From NCBI GenBank assembly GCA_903934295.1, contig CAIZNI010000040.1, positions 1 to 64,000 of the forward strand: DNA of 64,000 bases, written 5' to 3'. The translations under genes were made by a program, and so were the position numbers. Positions 8,873-17,660 of the stretch are shown here, piece by piece; the first letter of the stretch is position 1; each line of letters opens with the position of its first letter. Source of the DNA: an uncultured beta proteobacterium. GTDB lineage: Bacteria; Pseudomonadota; Gammaproteobacteria; Burkholderiales; Burkholderiaceae_E. The notes under the pieces were generated by a model. The model was not told where the DNA came from, made no database searches, and saw nothing but the letters and a program-made list of their open reading frames with translations.

Positions 8873-10381
8873 ATGGAAGATCTCAATAACCTGATGCACG
8901 GTTTCTCGGTGGCACTCACGCTGCCGAACCTGGCGTTCATGCTGCTGGGCATCGTGCTGGGCGTGCTGATCGGCGTGCTGCCCGGCCTGGGTGGCGCCAA
9001 TGGCGTGGCGATCCTGCTGCCGCTCACCTTCACCATGCCGCCGGCGACCGCGATCATCATGCTGTCGTGCATCTATTGGGGCGCGCTGTTCGGCGGCGCG
9101 ATCACCTCGATCCTGTTCAACATTCCGGGCGAGCCCTGGTCGGTGGCCACCACCTTCGACGGGTATCCGATGGCCCAGCAGGGGCGCGCCGGCGAGGCGC
9201 TGACCGCGGCATTCACCTCGTCGTTCTTCGGCGCACTGGTGGCGGTGCTGATGGTCACCTTCCTCGCGCCGGTGGTCGCCAAGTTCGCGCTGAAGTTCGG
9301 ACCGGCCGAGTTCTTCGCGGTGCAGTTCCTGACCTTCTGCAGCTTCGTGGGCATGGCCGGCGCCAAGCCGTTCAAGACCGTCGCCGCGATGATGCTGGGC
9401 TTCGCGCTGGGCGCGGTGGGTACCGACACCGTCACCGGGCAGTTGCGCCTGACCTTCGGGCAACCGGAACTGCTGCGCGGCTTCGATTTCCTGGTGGCGG
9501 TCATCGGCCTGTTCGGCGTGGGCGAGATCCTCGTCACCATGGAGGAAGGCCTCGCGTTCAAAGGCGGGCGCTCGGGCATCAACGCGCGGGTGGTTCTCGA
9601 CACCTGGAAAAAGCTGCCGCGCTACTGGGCCACCGCGATCCGCGGCACCCTGATCGGCTGCTGGATGGGCATCACCCCCGGCGGCGCCACACCGGCGTCG
9701 TTCATGAGCTACGGCGTGGCCAAACGCCTGTCGCGCAACAGCGCCAGCTTCGGCAAGGGTCAGGTCGAAGGCGTGGTCGCCCCCGAGACCGCGGCGCATG
9801 CCGCCGGCACCAGCGCGCTGCTGCCCATGCTCACCCTGGGCATCCCGGGCTCGCCGACCGCCGCGGTGCTGCTGGGCGGACTGCTGATCTGGGGCCTGCA
9901 GCCCGGTCCGCTGCTGTTCGTCGAGCAGAAGGACTTCGTCTGGGGCCTGATCGCCAGCATGTACCTGGGCAACATCGTCGGCCTGATCGTGGTGCTGACC
10001 ACCGTGCCTTGGTGGGCGGCGATCCTGCGGATTCCGTTCGCGATCATCGCGCCGGTCATTCTGGTGATCTGCGCGATCGGCGCCTACACCGTCCACAACG
10101 CACTGTTCGACGTGGTGCTGATGATGTTCTTCGGGGTGGTCGGTTATCTGTTCAAGAAGCTGAACTACCCGCTGGCGCCAATGGTGCTGGCGCTGGTGCT
10201 GGGCGACATGGCTGAATCGAGCTTCCGCCAGGCGATGCTGATGTCGCAGGGCGCGCTGTCGATCTTCTGGGCCAACGGTCTGGTGGGCTCATTGATGGGC
10301 CTGGGACTGCTGATGCTGTTCTGGCAGCCGGTGAACGGCCTGGCGGCTGCGCTGCGGCGCGCGGTGAGCGCGGGCCGCTGA
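8873..10381 (+). CDS. TTT large membrane subunit TctA
   Basis: A 502-residue polytopic permease of the tripartite tricarboxylate transporter family. Diagnostic features are the GVLPGLGGANGVAILLPLTF loop near the N-terminus, IYWGALFGGAITSILFNIPG, and the second-half repeat GITPGGATPASFMSYGVAKR with TLGIPGSPTAAVLLGGLLIWG. Transport is expected to be driven by an ion gradient with the TctC protein delivering substrate. Start ATG 8873 follows the tctB stop by two bases; an upstream frame extension inside tctB is rejected. Confidence 0.93.
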   Translation: MEDLNNLMHGFSVALTLPNLAFMLLGIVLGVLIGVLPGLGGANGVAILLPLTFTMPPATAIIMLSCIYWGALFGGAITSILFNIPGEPWSVATTFDGYPMAQQGRAGEALTAAFTSSFFGALVAVLMVTFLAPVVAKFALKFGPAEFFAVQFLTFCSFVGMAGAKPFKTVAAMMLGFALGAVGTDTVTGQLRLTFGQPELLRGFDFLVAVIGLFGVGEILVTMEEGLAFKGGRSGINARVVLDTWKKLPRYWATAIRGTLIGCWMGITPGGATPASFMSYGVAKRLSRNSASFGKGQVEGVVAPETAAHAAGTSALLPMLTLGIPGSPTAAVLLGGLLIWGLQPGPLLFVEQKDFVWGLIASMYLGNIVGLIVVLTTVPWWAAILRIPFAIIAPVILVICAIGAYTVHNALFDVVLMMFFGVVGYLFKKLNYPLAPMVLALVLGDMAESSFRQAMLMSQGALSIFWANGLVGSLMGLGLLMLFWQPVNGLAAALRRAVSAGR

Positions 10382-10395
10382 GCGCGGTGAGGGCG

Positions 10396-10411
10396 GGCCG
10401 CGCCAGCGGCC
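10396..10411. terminator. Hairpin between convergent tctA and panE-like gene
   Basis: A perfect 6-bp stem (GGCCGC/GCGGCC, 4-base loop) lies in the 82-bp gap between convergent genes. There is no T-run on either strand, so intrinsic termination is uncertain. Confidence 0.3.
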
Positions 10412-10463
10412 GGGCCCGGGGGCGAACGCCGTCGGTCGACGGGAACGGGCGCGCGCCCCTTCC

Positions 10464-11474
10464 TCAGTCGCCCTGGCGAATCTCCAGGCGCCCGCCGCGG
10501 TCGGCCAGGGTCGCCGCCAGCAGCGACGCGCACGCGTAGATCGCATCGATGCGCGGCGTCTCCACGCCGGTGATGCGCGCCAGCTCCACCACCGAACCCA
10601 GCAGCGCGTCGAGTTCGATCGCACGACCGCGCTCGACGTCCTGCAGCATCGAGGTCTTGTGTTCACCCACCGCTTCGGCGCCCGCGATCCGCTTGTCGAT
10701 CGACACGCGCATGCGCACGCCCAGCCGCTCGGCCACCGTTTGCGCCTCGCGCATCATGCCGGCCGCCAGTTCGCGGGTCAGGGGATGGCGGCAGATGCCG
10801 GCCAGGGTGGCGTGGGTCAGGGCGCTCACCGGATTGAAGGTCAGGTTGCCCCACAGCTTGAGCCAGATCTCGCCACGCAGGTCGGTGGAGACCGGCGACT
10901 TGAAGCCGGCGCGGGTCATCGCCTCGGACAAGCGCAGCGCCCGTTCGCTCTTGCTGTTGTCGGGCTCGCCCAGCGAGAAGCGATTGCCCTCGATCACCTT
11001 GACCACGCCAGGCGCGATCAGTTCGCTCGCCGGATACACCACCGAGCCGATGATGCGCTCGTTCTCGATGCTGGCCGCGATGCTGCCGTCGGGATCGACC
11101 ATGGTGACCGGACGGCCCTCGTGCTCGCCGCCCAGCCGGTGGAAGTACCACCAGGGGATGCCGTTCTGCATCGTCACCACCGCGGTGTCGGGACCGAAGA
11201 GCCCGCGCATGTCGCGGGCCACCTGCGCGACCTGGTGCGCCTTCAGCGTGAGCAGCACATAGTCCTGCGGACCGGCGTCGGCCATCGACTGCACCGCCCG
11301 CACCGGATGCGCCACCCGCTCGGTGCCGTCCTCCTCGATCAGGCGGATGCCCTTGGTGCGCAGCGCCTCGAGGTTGGGCCCGCGGGCCACGAAGGTGACG
11401 TCTTCACCGGCCAGCGCGAGTCGCGCCCCCAGGTAGCCGCCGATGGCGCCCGCGCCGACGATGGTGATCTTCAT
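10464..11474 (-). CDS. 2-dehydropantoate 2-reductase family protein (PanE/ApbA-like)
   Basis: A 336-residue NADPH-dependent oxidoreductase. The Rossmann motif GAGAIGGYLGARLA starts at residue 7, LLTLKAHQV and MQNGIPWW follow, and the C-terminal helical domain has LWGNLTFNPVSALTHATLAGI and DVERGRAIELDALLG. It belongs to the ketopantoate reductase superfamily, but these enzymes have many 2-oxoacid substrates. The location at the end of a carboxylate/acyl-CoA catabolic group makes pantothenate synthesis doubtful. It follows the FAH-family gene with 16 bases between them. Confidence 0.85.
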   Translation of the reverse strand: MKITIVGAGAIGGYLGARLALAGEDVTFVARGPNLEALRTKGIRLIEEDGTERVAHPVRAVQSMADAGPQDYVLLTLKAHQVAQVARDMRGLFGPDTAVVTMQNGIPWWYFHRLGGEHEGRPVTMVDPDGSIAASIENERIIGSVVYPASELIAPGVVKVIEGNRFSLGEPDNSKSERALRLSEAMTRAGFKSPVSTDLRGEIWLKLWGNLTFNPVSALTHATLAGICRHPLTRELAAGMMREAQTVAERLGVRMRVSIDKRIAGAEAVGEHKTSMLQDVERGRAIELDALLGSVVELARITGVETPRIDAIYACASLLAATLADRGGRLEIRQGD

Positions 11475-11490
11475 CTCGATTCCCCTGCGT

Positions 11491-12276
11491 TCAGGCCGGC
11501 GGTGCGGCGACGTATTCGTTGCTCAGCGTGCCGATACCCTCGATCGAGACCTCGATCGAATGGCCGGGCCGCATCGGCATCACCCCCAGCGAAGTGCCGC
11601 AGGAGATGAGGTCGCCGGGCTCCAGCGTGAGCTCGCGCGAGAGCCGCGAGACCAGTTGCGCCGGCGAAAAGATCATGTCGGCCACCGGATAGTTCTGGCG
11701 CTCGCGCCCACCGACCAGGGTGCGCACCACCAGACCCGACGGGTCCAGGCCGGTGGCGATCACCGGGCCGAACGGGCCGAAGGTGTCGAAGCTCTTGGCG
11801 CGGGTCCACTGCGCGAAGGCCGGGTCGCGCGCGATGAGCTCGACCGCGGTCACGTCGTTCACGCAGGTGTAGCCGAAGATGAAGTCAGGCGCGTCGGCCT
11901 CGCTGACGTGGCGGCAGCGGCGCCCGATCACCACCCCGAGTTCGCCTTCGAACACCACCCGGCCGTCGTAGGCCGCCGGCGCGGGCGCCACGATCGGCTG
12001 GCGATGCGCGCTGACCGCACTGGCCGCCTTGATCACCCACAGCGGCTCGGCCGGGATCGCCTGCGACTGCTTGGCGGCGGCGGCGTGGAAGTTGTTCCAC
12101 AGGCAGATGAACTTGGACGGGACGCAGGGGGCGAGCCACTGCACCGCGGCCGTCTCGATCGAGCGGCCGGTGGGCCGCGGCGAATCGAAGAGATCGCCTT
12201 CATGGACCAGGATCCGGTCGTCCTGCAGGCAGCCGAAGCCGGTGTTTCCGTCGTGCGAAAAACGCATCCAGAGCAT
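11491..12276 (-). CDS. Fumarylacetoacetate hydrolase family protein
   Basis: A 261-residue member of the FAH superfamily, metal-dependent enzymes that hydrolyse, decarboxylate or hydrate 2-oxo acids. The metal site region is recognisable from VVFEGELGVVIGRRCR (Glu ligands) and FGYTCVNDVTA (Asp), followed by WTRAKSFDTFGPFGPVI and the C-terminal DLISCGTSLGV. These fit the catechol meta-cleavage or homoprotocatechuate type. It lies between the AMP-ligase and the PanE-like gene and probably belongs to their operon. The exact substrate is unknown. Confidence 0.85.
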   Translation of the reverse strand: MLWMRFSHDGNTGFGCLQDDRILVHEGDLFDSPRPTGRSIETAAVQWLAPCVPSKFICLWNNFHAAAAKQSQAIPAEPLWVIKAASAVSAHRQPIVAPAPAAYDGRVVFEGELGVVIGRRCRHVSEADAPDFIFGYTCVNDVTAVELIARDPAFAQWTRAKSFDTFGPFGPVIATGLDPSGLVVRTLVGGRERQNYPVADMIFSPAQLVSRLSRELTLEPGDLISCGTSLGVMPMRPGHSIEVSIEGIGTLSNEYVAAPPA

Positions 12277-12349
12277 GGCGGGTATCGAGGGTCGTGAGAG
12301 GGGAACCGGATGTTAGCACCGGCCCGCGCAGCCGCGGGCGGGCGCCCGA

Positions 12350-14104
12350 TCAGCCCGCCAGGAAGGGCTTGAGCAGCGGTTTCATGATCTTGCCGTTGGC
12401 GTTGCGCGGCAGCGTCTCGACGCTGAACGCGATGCGTACCGGCACCTTGAATGAAGCCAGCCGCAGGGCGACGAACGCGCGCAGTTCCTGCTCGCTGGCG
12501 GCCATGCCCTGCTTGAGCGTCACCACCGCCGCCGGCTCCTCGCCGAGCGTGCGGTGGGCCAGCCCGATCACCCCCGCATCCATCACCGCCGGGTGCTCGA
12601 ACAGCGCGTTCTCCACTTCGATGCAGTAGATGTTCTCGCCGCCGCGGATCAGCATGTCCTTCTTGCGGTCGATGATGTAGACGAAGCCTTCGTCGTCGAT
12701 GCGCGCCAGGTCACCGGTGCGCAGCCAGCCGTCGACGAAGGTCTGGGCAGTCGCCTCGGGCTTGCCCCAGTAGCCGCTCACCACATTGGGGCCGCTCACG
12801 CACAGTTCGCCGACCGCGCCCACCGGCAGTTCGAGTCCGTTGTCGTCGATGATCCGGGCGTCGCACACCGGCAGGCACGGACCGCTGCTGTCGGGGCGGT
12901 TCTGGTAGTCCTCGCCACTGTGACCGGTGAAGGTGGAGGTCGTCTCGGTCATGCCCCAGCCGATGCCGGGCGCGGACTTCGGGAAGACCTCCTTGATCCG
13001 GCGCACCAGCTCCGACGCGGCGGGCGCGCCGCCGTAGGCCACGCTCTCGAGCGAGGACAGATCGAAACGTTCCCGTTCGGGATGCTCGATCAGCTGCCAG
13101 GCGATGGTCGGCACGCCGCCGGCGCTGGTCACGCGCTCGGCCTCGATCAGCTGCATCGCGGTGAGCGGATCCCAGCGGTGCATCAGCACCAGCTTGGCGC
13201 CGTTGGCGATGGTCGGACACAGCACCGCGTGGCAGCCGGTGGTGTGAAAGAGCGGGATCGACATCAGCGTGCAGCGCTGTGGCGCGTCGGGGTCGGGCTG
13301 GGGCAGCGGCTCGCCGCGGCGCAGAAAATTGCGCAGCGCGGCGAACGGGCCCGCCATCACCGCACAGTTCGCGTTGCGGTGGGTGTGCAGCGCGCCCTTG
13401 GGTCGACCGGTGGTGCCCGAGGTGTAGAGAAGGGTGGCACCGTCCTCGGGCGCCAGCGCGACCTCGGGCATCGCCAGCGCCGCCAGCGCGCCCCATTGCG
13501 AGGACTCACCGATCAGCCCGGCAAGCGACAGGATCGACGTCGATTCGTCCGCCGCCGCAGCGCCCTCCCCCGCCACCCAGATCCGCTCCAGGTCAACGCA
13601 GGCGGCCAGGTGCGGGCGCAGGCGCGCCAGCCGCTCGGCGTCCAGGAACGCAAACCGGGCACCCGAATCGGTCAGCCCGTATTCCAGCTCAGGCCCGGTC
13701 CACCAGGCATTGAGCAGCGTGCCGATGCCGCCCGCCAGCAGTGTGCCGAACAGCGCCACCGGCCACTGCGGCAGGTTGCGCATCGCGATCGCCACCCGGT
13801 CGCCCTTGCGCAGGCCGGCCGCGATGAGCGCGTGGGCCAGCGCCACGCTGGCGCGCGAGAAGGCTTCGTAGCTGACCCGCTCATCGCGATAGACGAGAAA
13901 ATCGCGTGCGCCATGAGCGCGCCCCGCGAGGAAGACTTCGCGCAGGGTGGGTGGCGCATTTTTCCAGACCCGCATCGGGCGCCCGCCGATGACGAGCGTG
14001 TCCATCTCGAAGGGACTGCCCGCCGCGGTCAGCGCCGCGTGGGCCTGGTCCAGGCTGAGCACCGGCCAGCCGGCCGGCAGTTCGCCAGAGGCGGTCATGG
14101 TCAT
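12350..14104 (-). CDS. AMP-dependent acyl-CoA ligase
   Basis: A 584-residue class I adenylate-forming enzyme that activates a carboxylic acid to its CoA thioester. Seen in order are LLYTSGTTGRPKGALHTH (ATP loop), GIGWGMTETTSTF, GWLRTGDLARIDDEGFVYI, DRKKDMLIRGGENIYCIEVE and the catalytic lysine in NANGKIMKPLLKPFL. It resembles medium/long-chain fatty acid or aryl-acid ligases. It sits in tandem with two acyl-CoA dehydrogenases, so its product is probably oxidised by them. Two in-frame ATGs (14104 and 14098) are equally plausible starts. Confidence 0.88.
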   Translation of the reverse strand: MTMTASGELPAGWPVLSLDQAHAALTAAGSPFEMDTLVIGGRPMRVWKNAPPTLREVFLAGRAHGARDFLVYRDERVSYEAFSRASVALAHALIAAGLRKGDRVAIAMRNLPQWPVALFGTLLAGGIGTLLNAWWTGPELEYGLTDSGARFAFLDAERLARLRPHLAACVDLERIWVAGEGAAAADESTSILSLAGLIGESSQWGALAALAMPEVALAPEDGATLLYTSGTTGRPKGALHTHRNANCAVMAGPFAALRNFLRRGEPLPQPDPDAPQRCTLMSIPLFHTTGCHAVLCPTIANGAKLVLMHRWDPLTAMQLIEAERVTSAGGVPTIAWQLIEHPERERFDLSSLESVAYGGAPAASELVRRIKEVFPKSAPGIGWGMTETTSTFTGHSGEDYQNRPDSSGPCLPVCDARIIDDNGLELPVGAVGELCVSGPNVVSGYWGKPEATAQTFVDGWLRTGDLARIDDEGFVYIIDRKKDMLIRGGENIYCIEVENALFEHPAVMDAGVIGLAHRTLGEEPAAVVTLKQGMAASEQELRAFVALRLASFKVPVRIAFSVETLPRNANGKIMKPLLKPFLAG

Positions 14105-14128
14105 GATGGGCAGGTCCCGCGAAGGAGG

Positions 14129-15259
14129 TCAGTAGCCGTTGAGCCGGGCCAGCCGGTCGCCGTGAAACGACGCGTCGCCGAAAAGCTCCTGCAGCACCCG
14201 CACCCGCTTCATGAACAGGCCGAGATCGAAGTCGTCGGTCATGCCCATGCCGCCGTGCATCTGCACGCCCTCCTGGGCGGCGAGACCCGCCGCCTGGCAG
14301 GCCTTGGCCTTGGCCACCGACACCCAGCGCGCCGACTCGGCGGCATCGCCATCGGCGGCCTGCAGCGCCTTCATGACCGCGGCGCGCGCCAGCTCCAGGT
14401 CGGTCAGCAGCACCGCGGCGCGATGCTGCAGCGCCTGGAACTCGCCGATCGTGCGACCGAACTGCTTGCGCTCCTTGATGTAGGACAGCGTGCGCGCGAA
14501 CGCCTCGTCGCCGGCGCCGATCAGCTCGGCCGACAGCACCGCGCGGCCGGCGTCGAGCACCGACTCGAGCACGCGCGCGCCACTGGCCGGCCCGGCGAGC
14601 ACGCCCGCAGCGCCCACCGACACCGATTGCAGCTGCACCCGCGCCGAATTGTGGGCATCGGTCATCAGCGTGCGCTCGATCCGCACGCCGGCCTGGCGGG
14701 CATCGACCAGCAGCAGCACGGTGGCCGGCGCCGCGCCACCGGTGGTCGCCGCGACGATCAGCCAGTCGGCGACATGGCCGTCGACCACGAAGGTCTTTTC
14801 ACCGTCCAGCGTGTAGCCCGACCCGTCGGCCCGCGCGGTGCAGACAAAGCCGCTGCCGCGATGGCGGGTGGTCTCGTCGACCGCGAGCGCGAACAGCCGG
14901 GTACCCGCAGCGATGCCCGCCAGATGGTCGGCCATGGACGACGGCGAATCGGCCAGGGTGAGGGCGCGCGCCCCCAGGACCGCACTGGCGAAGAAGGGCG
15001 AGGGCATCAGCGTGCGGCCGATGGTCTCCTGGATGATGCCGGCCTCGACCAGGCCCAGGCCCAGGCCACCCTGGGCCTCGGGCACCAGCACGCCGGCAAA
15101 GCCCATGTCGGCGAACTCGCGCCACAGGGCGCGATCAAAGCCATCGGGGTCGCGGCTGTCGCGCAGCCGCCTCAGGTGGGAGACCGGCGCGCGCTCGCCG
15201 ATGAAGCTGCGCGCGGAGTCGAGCAGCATGCGCTGCGATTCATCGAGTGTCAGGGCCAT
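14129..15259 (-). CDS. Acyl-CoA dehydrogenase
   Basis: A 376-residue FAD-dependent dehydrogenase that introduces an alpha-beta double bond into an acyl-CoA. Recognisable blocks are GFAGVLVPEAQGGLGLGLVE in the N-terminal helical domain, LDGEKTFVVDGHVADWLIV in the middle beta domain, RKQFGRTIGEFQALQHR in the C-domain, and QMHGGMGMTDDFDLGLFMKR near the end. It follows the other dehydrogenase gene with 26 bases between them. Such neighbouring pairs often form alpha2-beta2 heterotetramers in steroid or branched-acyl oxidation; here that is inference. Confidence 0.88.
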   Translation of the reverse strand: MALTLDESQRMLLDSARSFIGERAPVSHLRRLRDSRDPDGFDRALWREFADMGFAGVLVPEAQGGLGLGLVEAGIIQETIGRTLMPSPFFASAVLGARALTLADSPSSMADHLAGIAAGTRLFALAVDETTRHRGSGFVCTARADGSGYTLDGEKTFVVDGHVADWLIVAATTGGAAPATVLLLVDARQAGVRIERTLMTDAHNSARVQLQSVSVGAAGVLAGPASGARVLESVLDAGRAVLSAELIGAGDEAFARTLSYIKERKQFGRTIGEFQALQHRAAVLLTDLELARAAVMKALQAADGDAAESARWVSVAKAKACQAAGLAAQEGVQMHGGMGMTDDFDLGLFMKRVRVLQELFGDASFHGDRLARLNGY

Positions 15260-15285
15260 GATGATGTCTTTCCAGTGCGGGCCGC

Positions 15286-16488
15286 TCAGGCGCCCGGGAG
15301 TCCGAGGATTCGCTTGGCGACGATGTTCAGCTGCACCTCGCTCGTGCCGCCCTCGATCGAATTGGCCTTGGTGCGCAGCCAGGTGCGCGCAAGCGCGCCG
15401 TTGCCCGAGCGCTCGCCTTCCCACTCCAGCGCGGCGCTGCCGCCGGCCTGCATGGCCAGCTCGTAGCGGCGCTTGTTCAGTTCCGACCCGTAGTACTTGA
15501 GCACCGACGAGAAAGCCGGATTGCCCTGACCCTGGCGCGCCAGGTCGCCGGTGCGCTCAAGCAGCAGCGCGAACGCGGCCTCGTCGACCTCGAAGGCGGC
15601 GATCTGCGCGCGCAGCAGCGGATCGGCCAGCCGGCCGTCGGCATCGACCCCGGCCGCCGCCACCGCCGAGCCGGCCAGCCGCAGCGTGGTGCCGCGGCCC
15701 CCGAACGAGCTGATCGACTCGCGCTCGTGGCTCAGCAGGTACTTGGCGATCTCCCAGCCGCCGTTCATCTCGCCCACCAGGTTGCGCCGCGGCACCTGCA
15801 CATCGTCGAAGAAGGTCTCGCAGAACGGCGACATTCCGGAGATCAGCAGGATCGGCTTGGTGCTCACGCCCGGCGACGCCATGTCGAACAGCAGGAAGCT
15901 GATGCCGGTGTGCTTCTGCGCCGCGAAGTCGGTGCGCACCAGGCAGAAGATCCAGTCGGCCTTGTTCGCATAGGACGTCCAGATCTTCTGGCCATTGACC
16001 AGGAAATGATCCCCCTTGTCCTCGGCGCGCGTCTGCAGCGAGGCCAGGTCGGAGCCGGCGTTCGGCTCGGAGTAGCCCTGGCACCAGCGGATCTCGCCGC
16101 GGGCGATCGGCGGCAGGTGCTCGGCCTTCTGGGCGGCATTGGCATAGCGCAGCAGCGCCGGCCCGAGCATCCAGATGCCGAAGCTGTCCAGCGGCGAGCG
16201 GCAGCCGAGCGCACGCATCTCTTCGCGCAGCACCTTGACCCGTTCGCGCGACAGGCCGGCGCCGCCGTATTCGGTCGGCCAGTCGGGCACCGTCCAGCCG
16301 CGCGCGGCCATCCGTTGGAGCCACTGCCGCTGCGCGTCGGACTGGAACACGCAATGACGACCGCCCCAGCAGGTGTCGTCCTCGCTGGTGACGGGACGGC
16401 GCATCTCCGGCGGGCAATTCGCCTCGAGCCAGGCGCGGGTCTCCAGGCGGAAATCTTCTAGGGTGTCGGCAAGTACCGAGGCTGTCAT
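15286..16488 (-). CDS. Acyl-CoA dehydrogenase
   Basis: A 400-residue acyl-CoA dehydrogenase. It shows WPTEYGGAGLSRER, the FAD/substrate motif WCQGYSEPNAGSDLASLQTR, FLVNGQKIWTSYANKADW, and the C-terminal SIEGGTSEVQLNIVAKRILG typical of the family. It is longer and distinct from its downstream partner at 14129-15259, consistent with the two being different subunits rather than a recent duplication. It probably heads the operon after the SDR gene, from which it is separated by 107 bases. Confidence 0.88.
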   Translation of the reverse strand: MTASVLADTLEDFRLETRAWLEANCPPEMRRPVTSEDDTCWGGRHCVFQSDAQRQWLQRMAARGWTVPDWPTEYGGAGLSRERVKVLREEMRALGCRSPLDSFGIWMLGPALLRYANAAQKAEHLPPIARGEIRWCQGYSEPNAGSDLASLQTRAEDKGDHFLVNGQKIWTSYANKADWIFCLVRTDFAAQKHTGISFLLFDMASPGVSTKPILLISGMSPFCETFFDDVQVPRRNLVGEMNGGWEIAKYLLSHERESISSFGGRGTTLRLAGSAVAAAGVDADGRLADPLLRAQIAAFEVDEAAFALLLERTGDLARQGQGNPAFSSVLKYYGSELNKRRYELAMQAGGSAALEWEGERSGNGALARTWLRTKANSIEGGTSEVQLNIVAKRILGLPGA

Positions 16489-16595
16489 GGCAATGGATCC
16501 TTGAGCGGGGCGCCGCCCGGAGCGTCGCGCGGCGCCGCGGTCCGGGTGGCGGTGGGGTCGTCAGTGGGGGCGGCGCGCAACGACGCCGTCCCCGG

Positions 16596-17360
16596 TCAGA
16601 TGGTGGCGCCGCCGTCGACGACGATGTTCTGTCCGGTCACGTAGCTGCCGGCCGGCGAGGCCAGGAACACCGCGGCGCCGGCGATCTCGTCGGGCTCGCC
16701 GATCCGGCGCAGCGGCGTGGTCGAGGTGGCCCGCCGGGCGGTGTCGGGGTTCTCCCAGAGGGCCTTGGCGAAATCGGTCTTGATGAGGCCGGGCGAGATG
16801 CAGTTCACCCGCACGTTGTGGGGCCCGTACTCGACCGCCAGGTTGCGCGCGAGCTGCGCGTCGGCGGCCTTGGAGATGCAGTAGGCGCCGATCACCGGCG
16901 AGCCGCGCAGACCGCCGATCGAGGACACGATGGTGATCGAGCCGTCGCGCCGCTCGATCATCTGCGGCACGACCATCTGGATGAGCCAGTGGTTGGCCAC
17001 GATGTTGTTGTCGAGGATCTTGCGGAACTGGTCGTCGGAGATGCCGGCCATCGGTCCGTAGTAGGGGTTCGACGCCGCATTGCAGACGACGATGTCGATG
17101 CGCCCGAAGGCCTGCATGGTCTCGTCGACCAGGCGGCGCAGATCGTCCTTGGACGAGATGCTGGCCGGTATCGCGATCGCGCGGCCCTTGCCGTGCCGGG
17201 CTTCGATCGCCTGCACCACTTCCAGGCAGGCCGCCTCCTTGCGCGAGGAGACGACCACGCGCGCGCCCTGCTCGGCCATGCGCTCGGCGATGGCCCGGCC
17301 GATGCCGCGGGAGGATCCGGTGATGACGGCGACCTTGCCGTCGAGATTGAACAGTGACAT
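16596..17360 (-). CDS. Short-chain dehydrogenase/reductase
   Basis: A 254-residue classical SDR. It has the cofactor motif TGSSRGIGRAIA, NAASNPYYGP, the catalytic Ser region IVSSIGGLRG, the YxxxK pair in AYCISKAADAQ, and SPGLIKTDFAKAL. The C-terminal GSYVTGQNIVVDGGATI closes the family pattern. It likely oxidises or reduces a hydroxyacyl intermediate made by the adjacent dehydrogenases. GGAG lies just upstream of ATG 17360. Confidence 0.9.
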   Translation of the reverse strand: MSLFNLDGKVAVITGSSRGIGRAIAERMAEQGARVVVSSRKEAACLEVVQAIEARHGKGRAIAIPASISSKDDLRRLVDETMQAFGRIDIVVCNAASNPYYGPMAGISDDQFRKILDNNIVANHWLIQMVVPQMIERRDGSITIVSSIGGLRGSPVIGAYCISKAADAQLARNLAVEYGPHNVRVNCISPGLIKTDFAKALWENPDTARRATSTTPLRRIGEPDEIAGAAVFLASPAGSYVTGQNIVVDGGATI

Positions 17361-17461
17361 GGGGTCTCCGTGACGCCGGAACAGGTGTCCGGCGGTGAGG
17401 GTTGGATGCGGAAAACGTTCAGTGTGCGTCCGGCGACCGGACCGCCATCCGCAGGGCTATA

Positions 17462-17533
17462 CGGACCGCTTCGCCCAAGCGGACCGCTTCGCCCAAGCGG
17501 ACCGCTTCGCCCAAGCGGACCGCCTCGCCGAAG
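17462..17533 (+). repeat. Four 18-bp tandem repeats
   Basis: Three identical copies of CGGACCGCTTCGCCCAAG (17462-17515) and a fourth with three changes (17516-17533) occupy the 300-bp gap between the divergent SDR and hydrolase genes. The period is a multiple of three and the plus frame through it is open, but no start with a ribosome site is evident. I treat it as non-coding. Nothing else was recognised in this gap apart from the hydrolase ribosome site near 17650. Confidence 0.95.
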
Positions 17534-17660
17534 CCGACGTCTGGATTCTGATAGTTTCCAGCCCGTCCTGCTTGCTTAGCTTGCCACAAAGCACGGGTGC
17601 CTTCCCCGGTCCGGCAAGTGCGTGTCGCCCGCCCCCATACCGATTTCAGAAAGAAGACCG

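Noticed and set aside
17462..17533. Possible CRISPR or coding repeat
   Set aside because: There are no spacers between 18-bp units, and no ribosome site or start codon is linked to the open frame through it.
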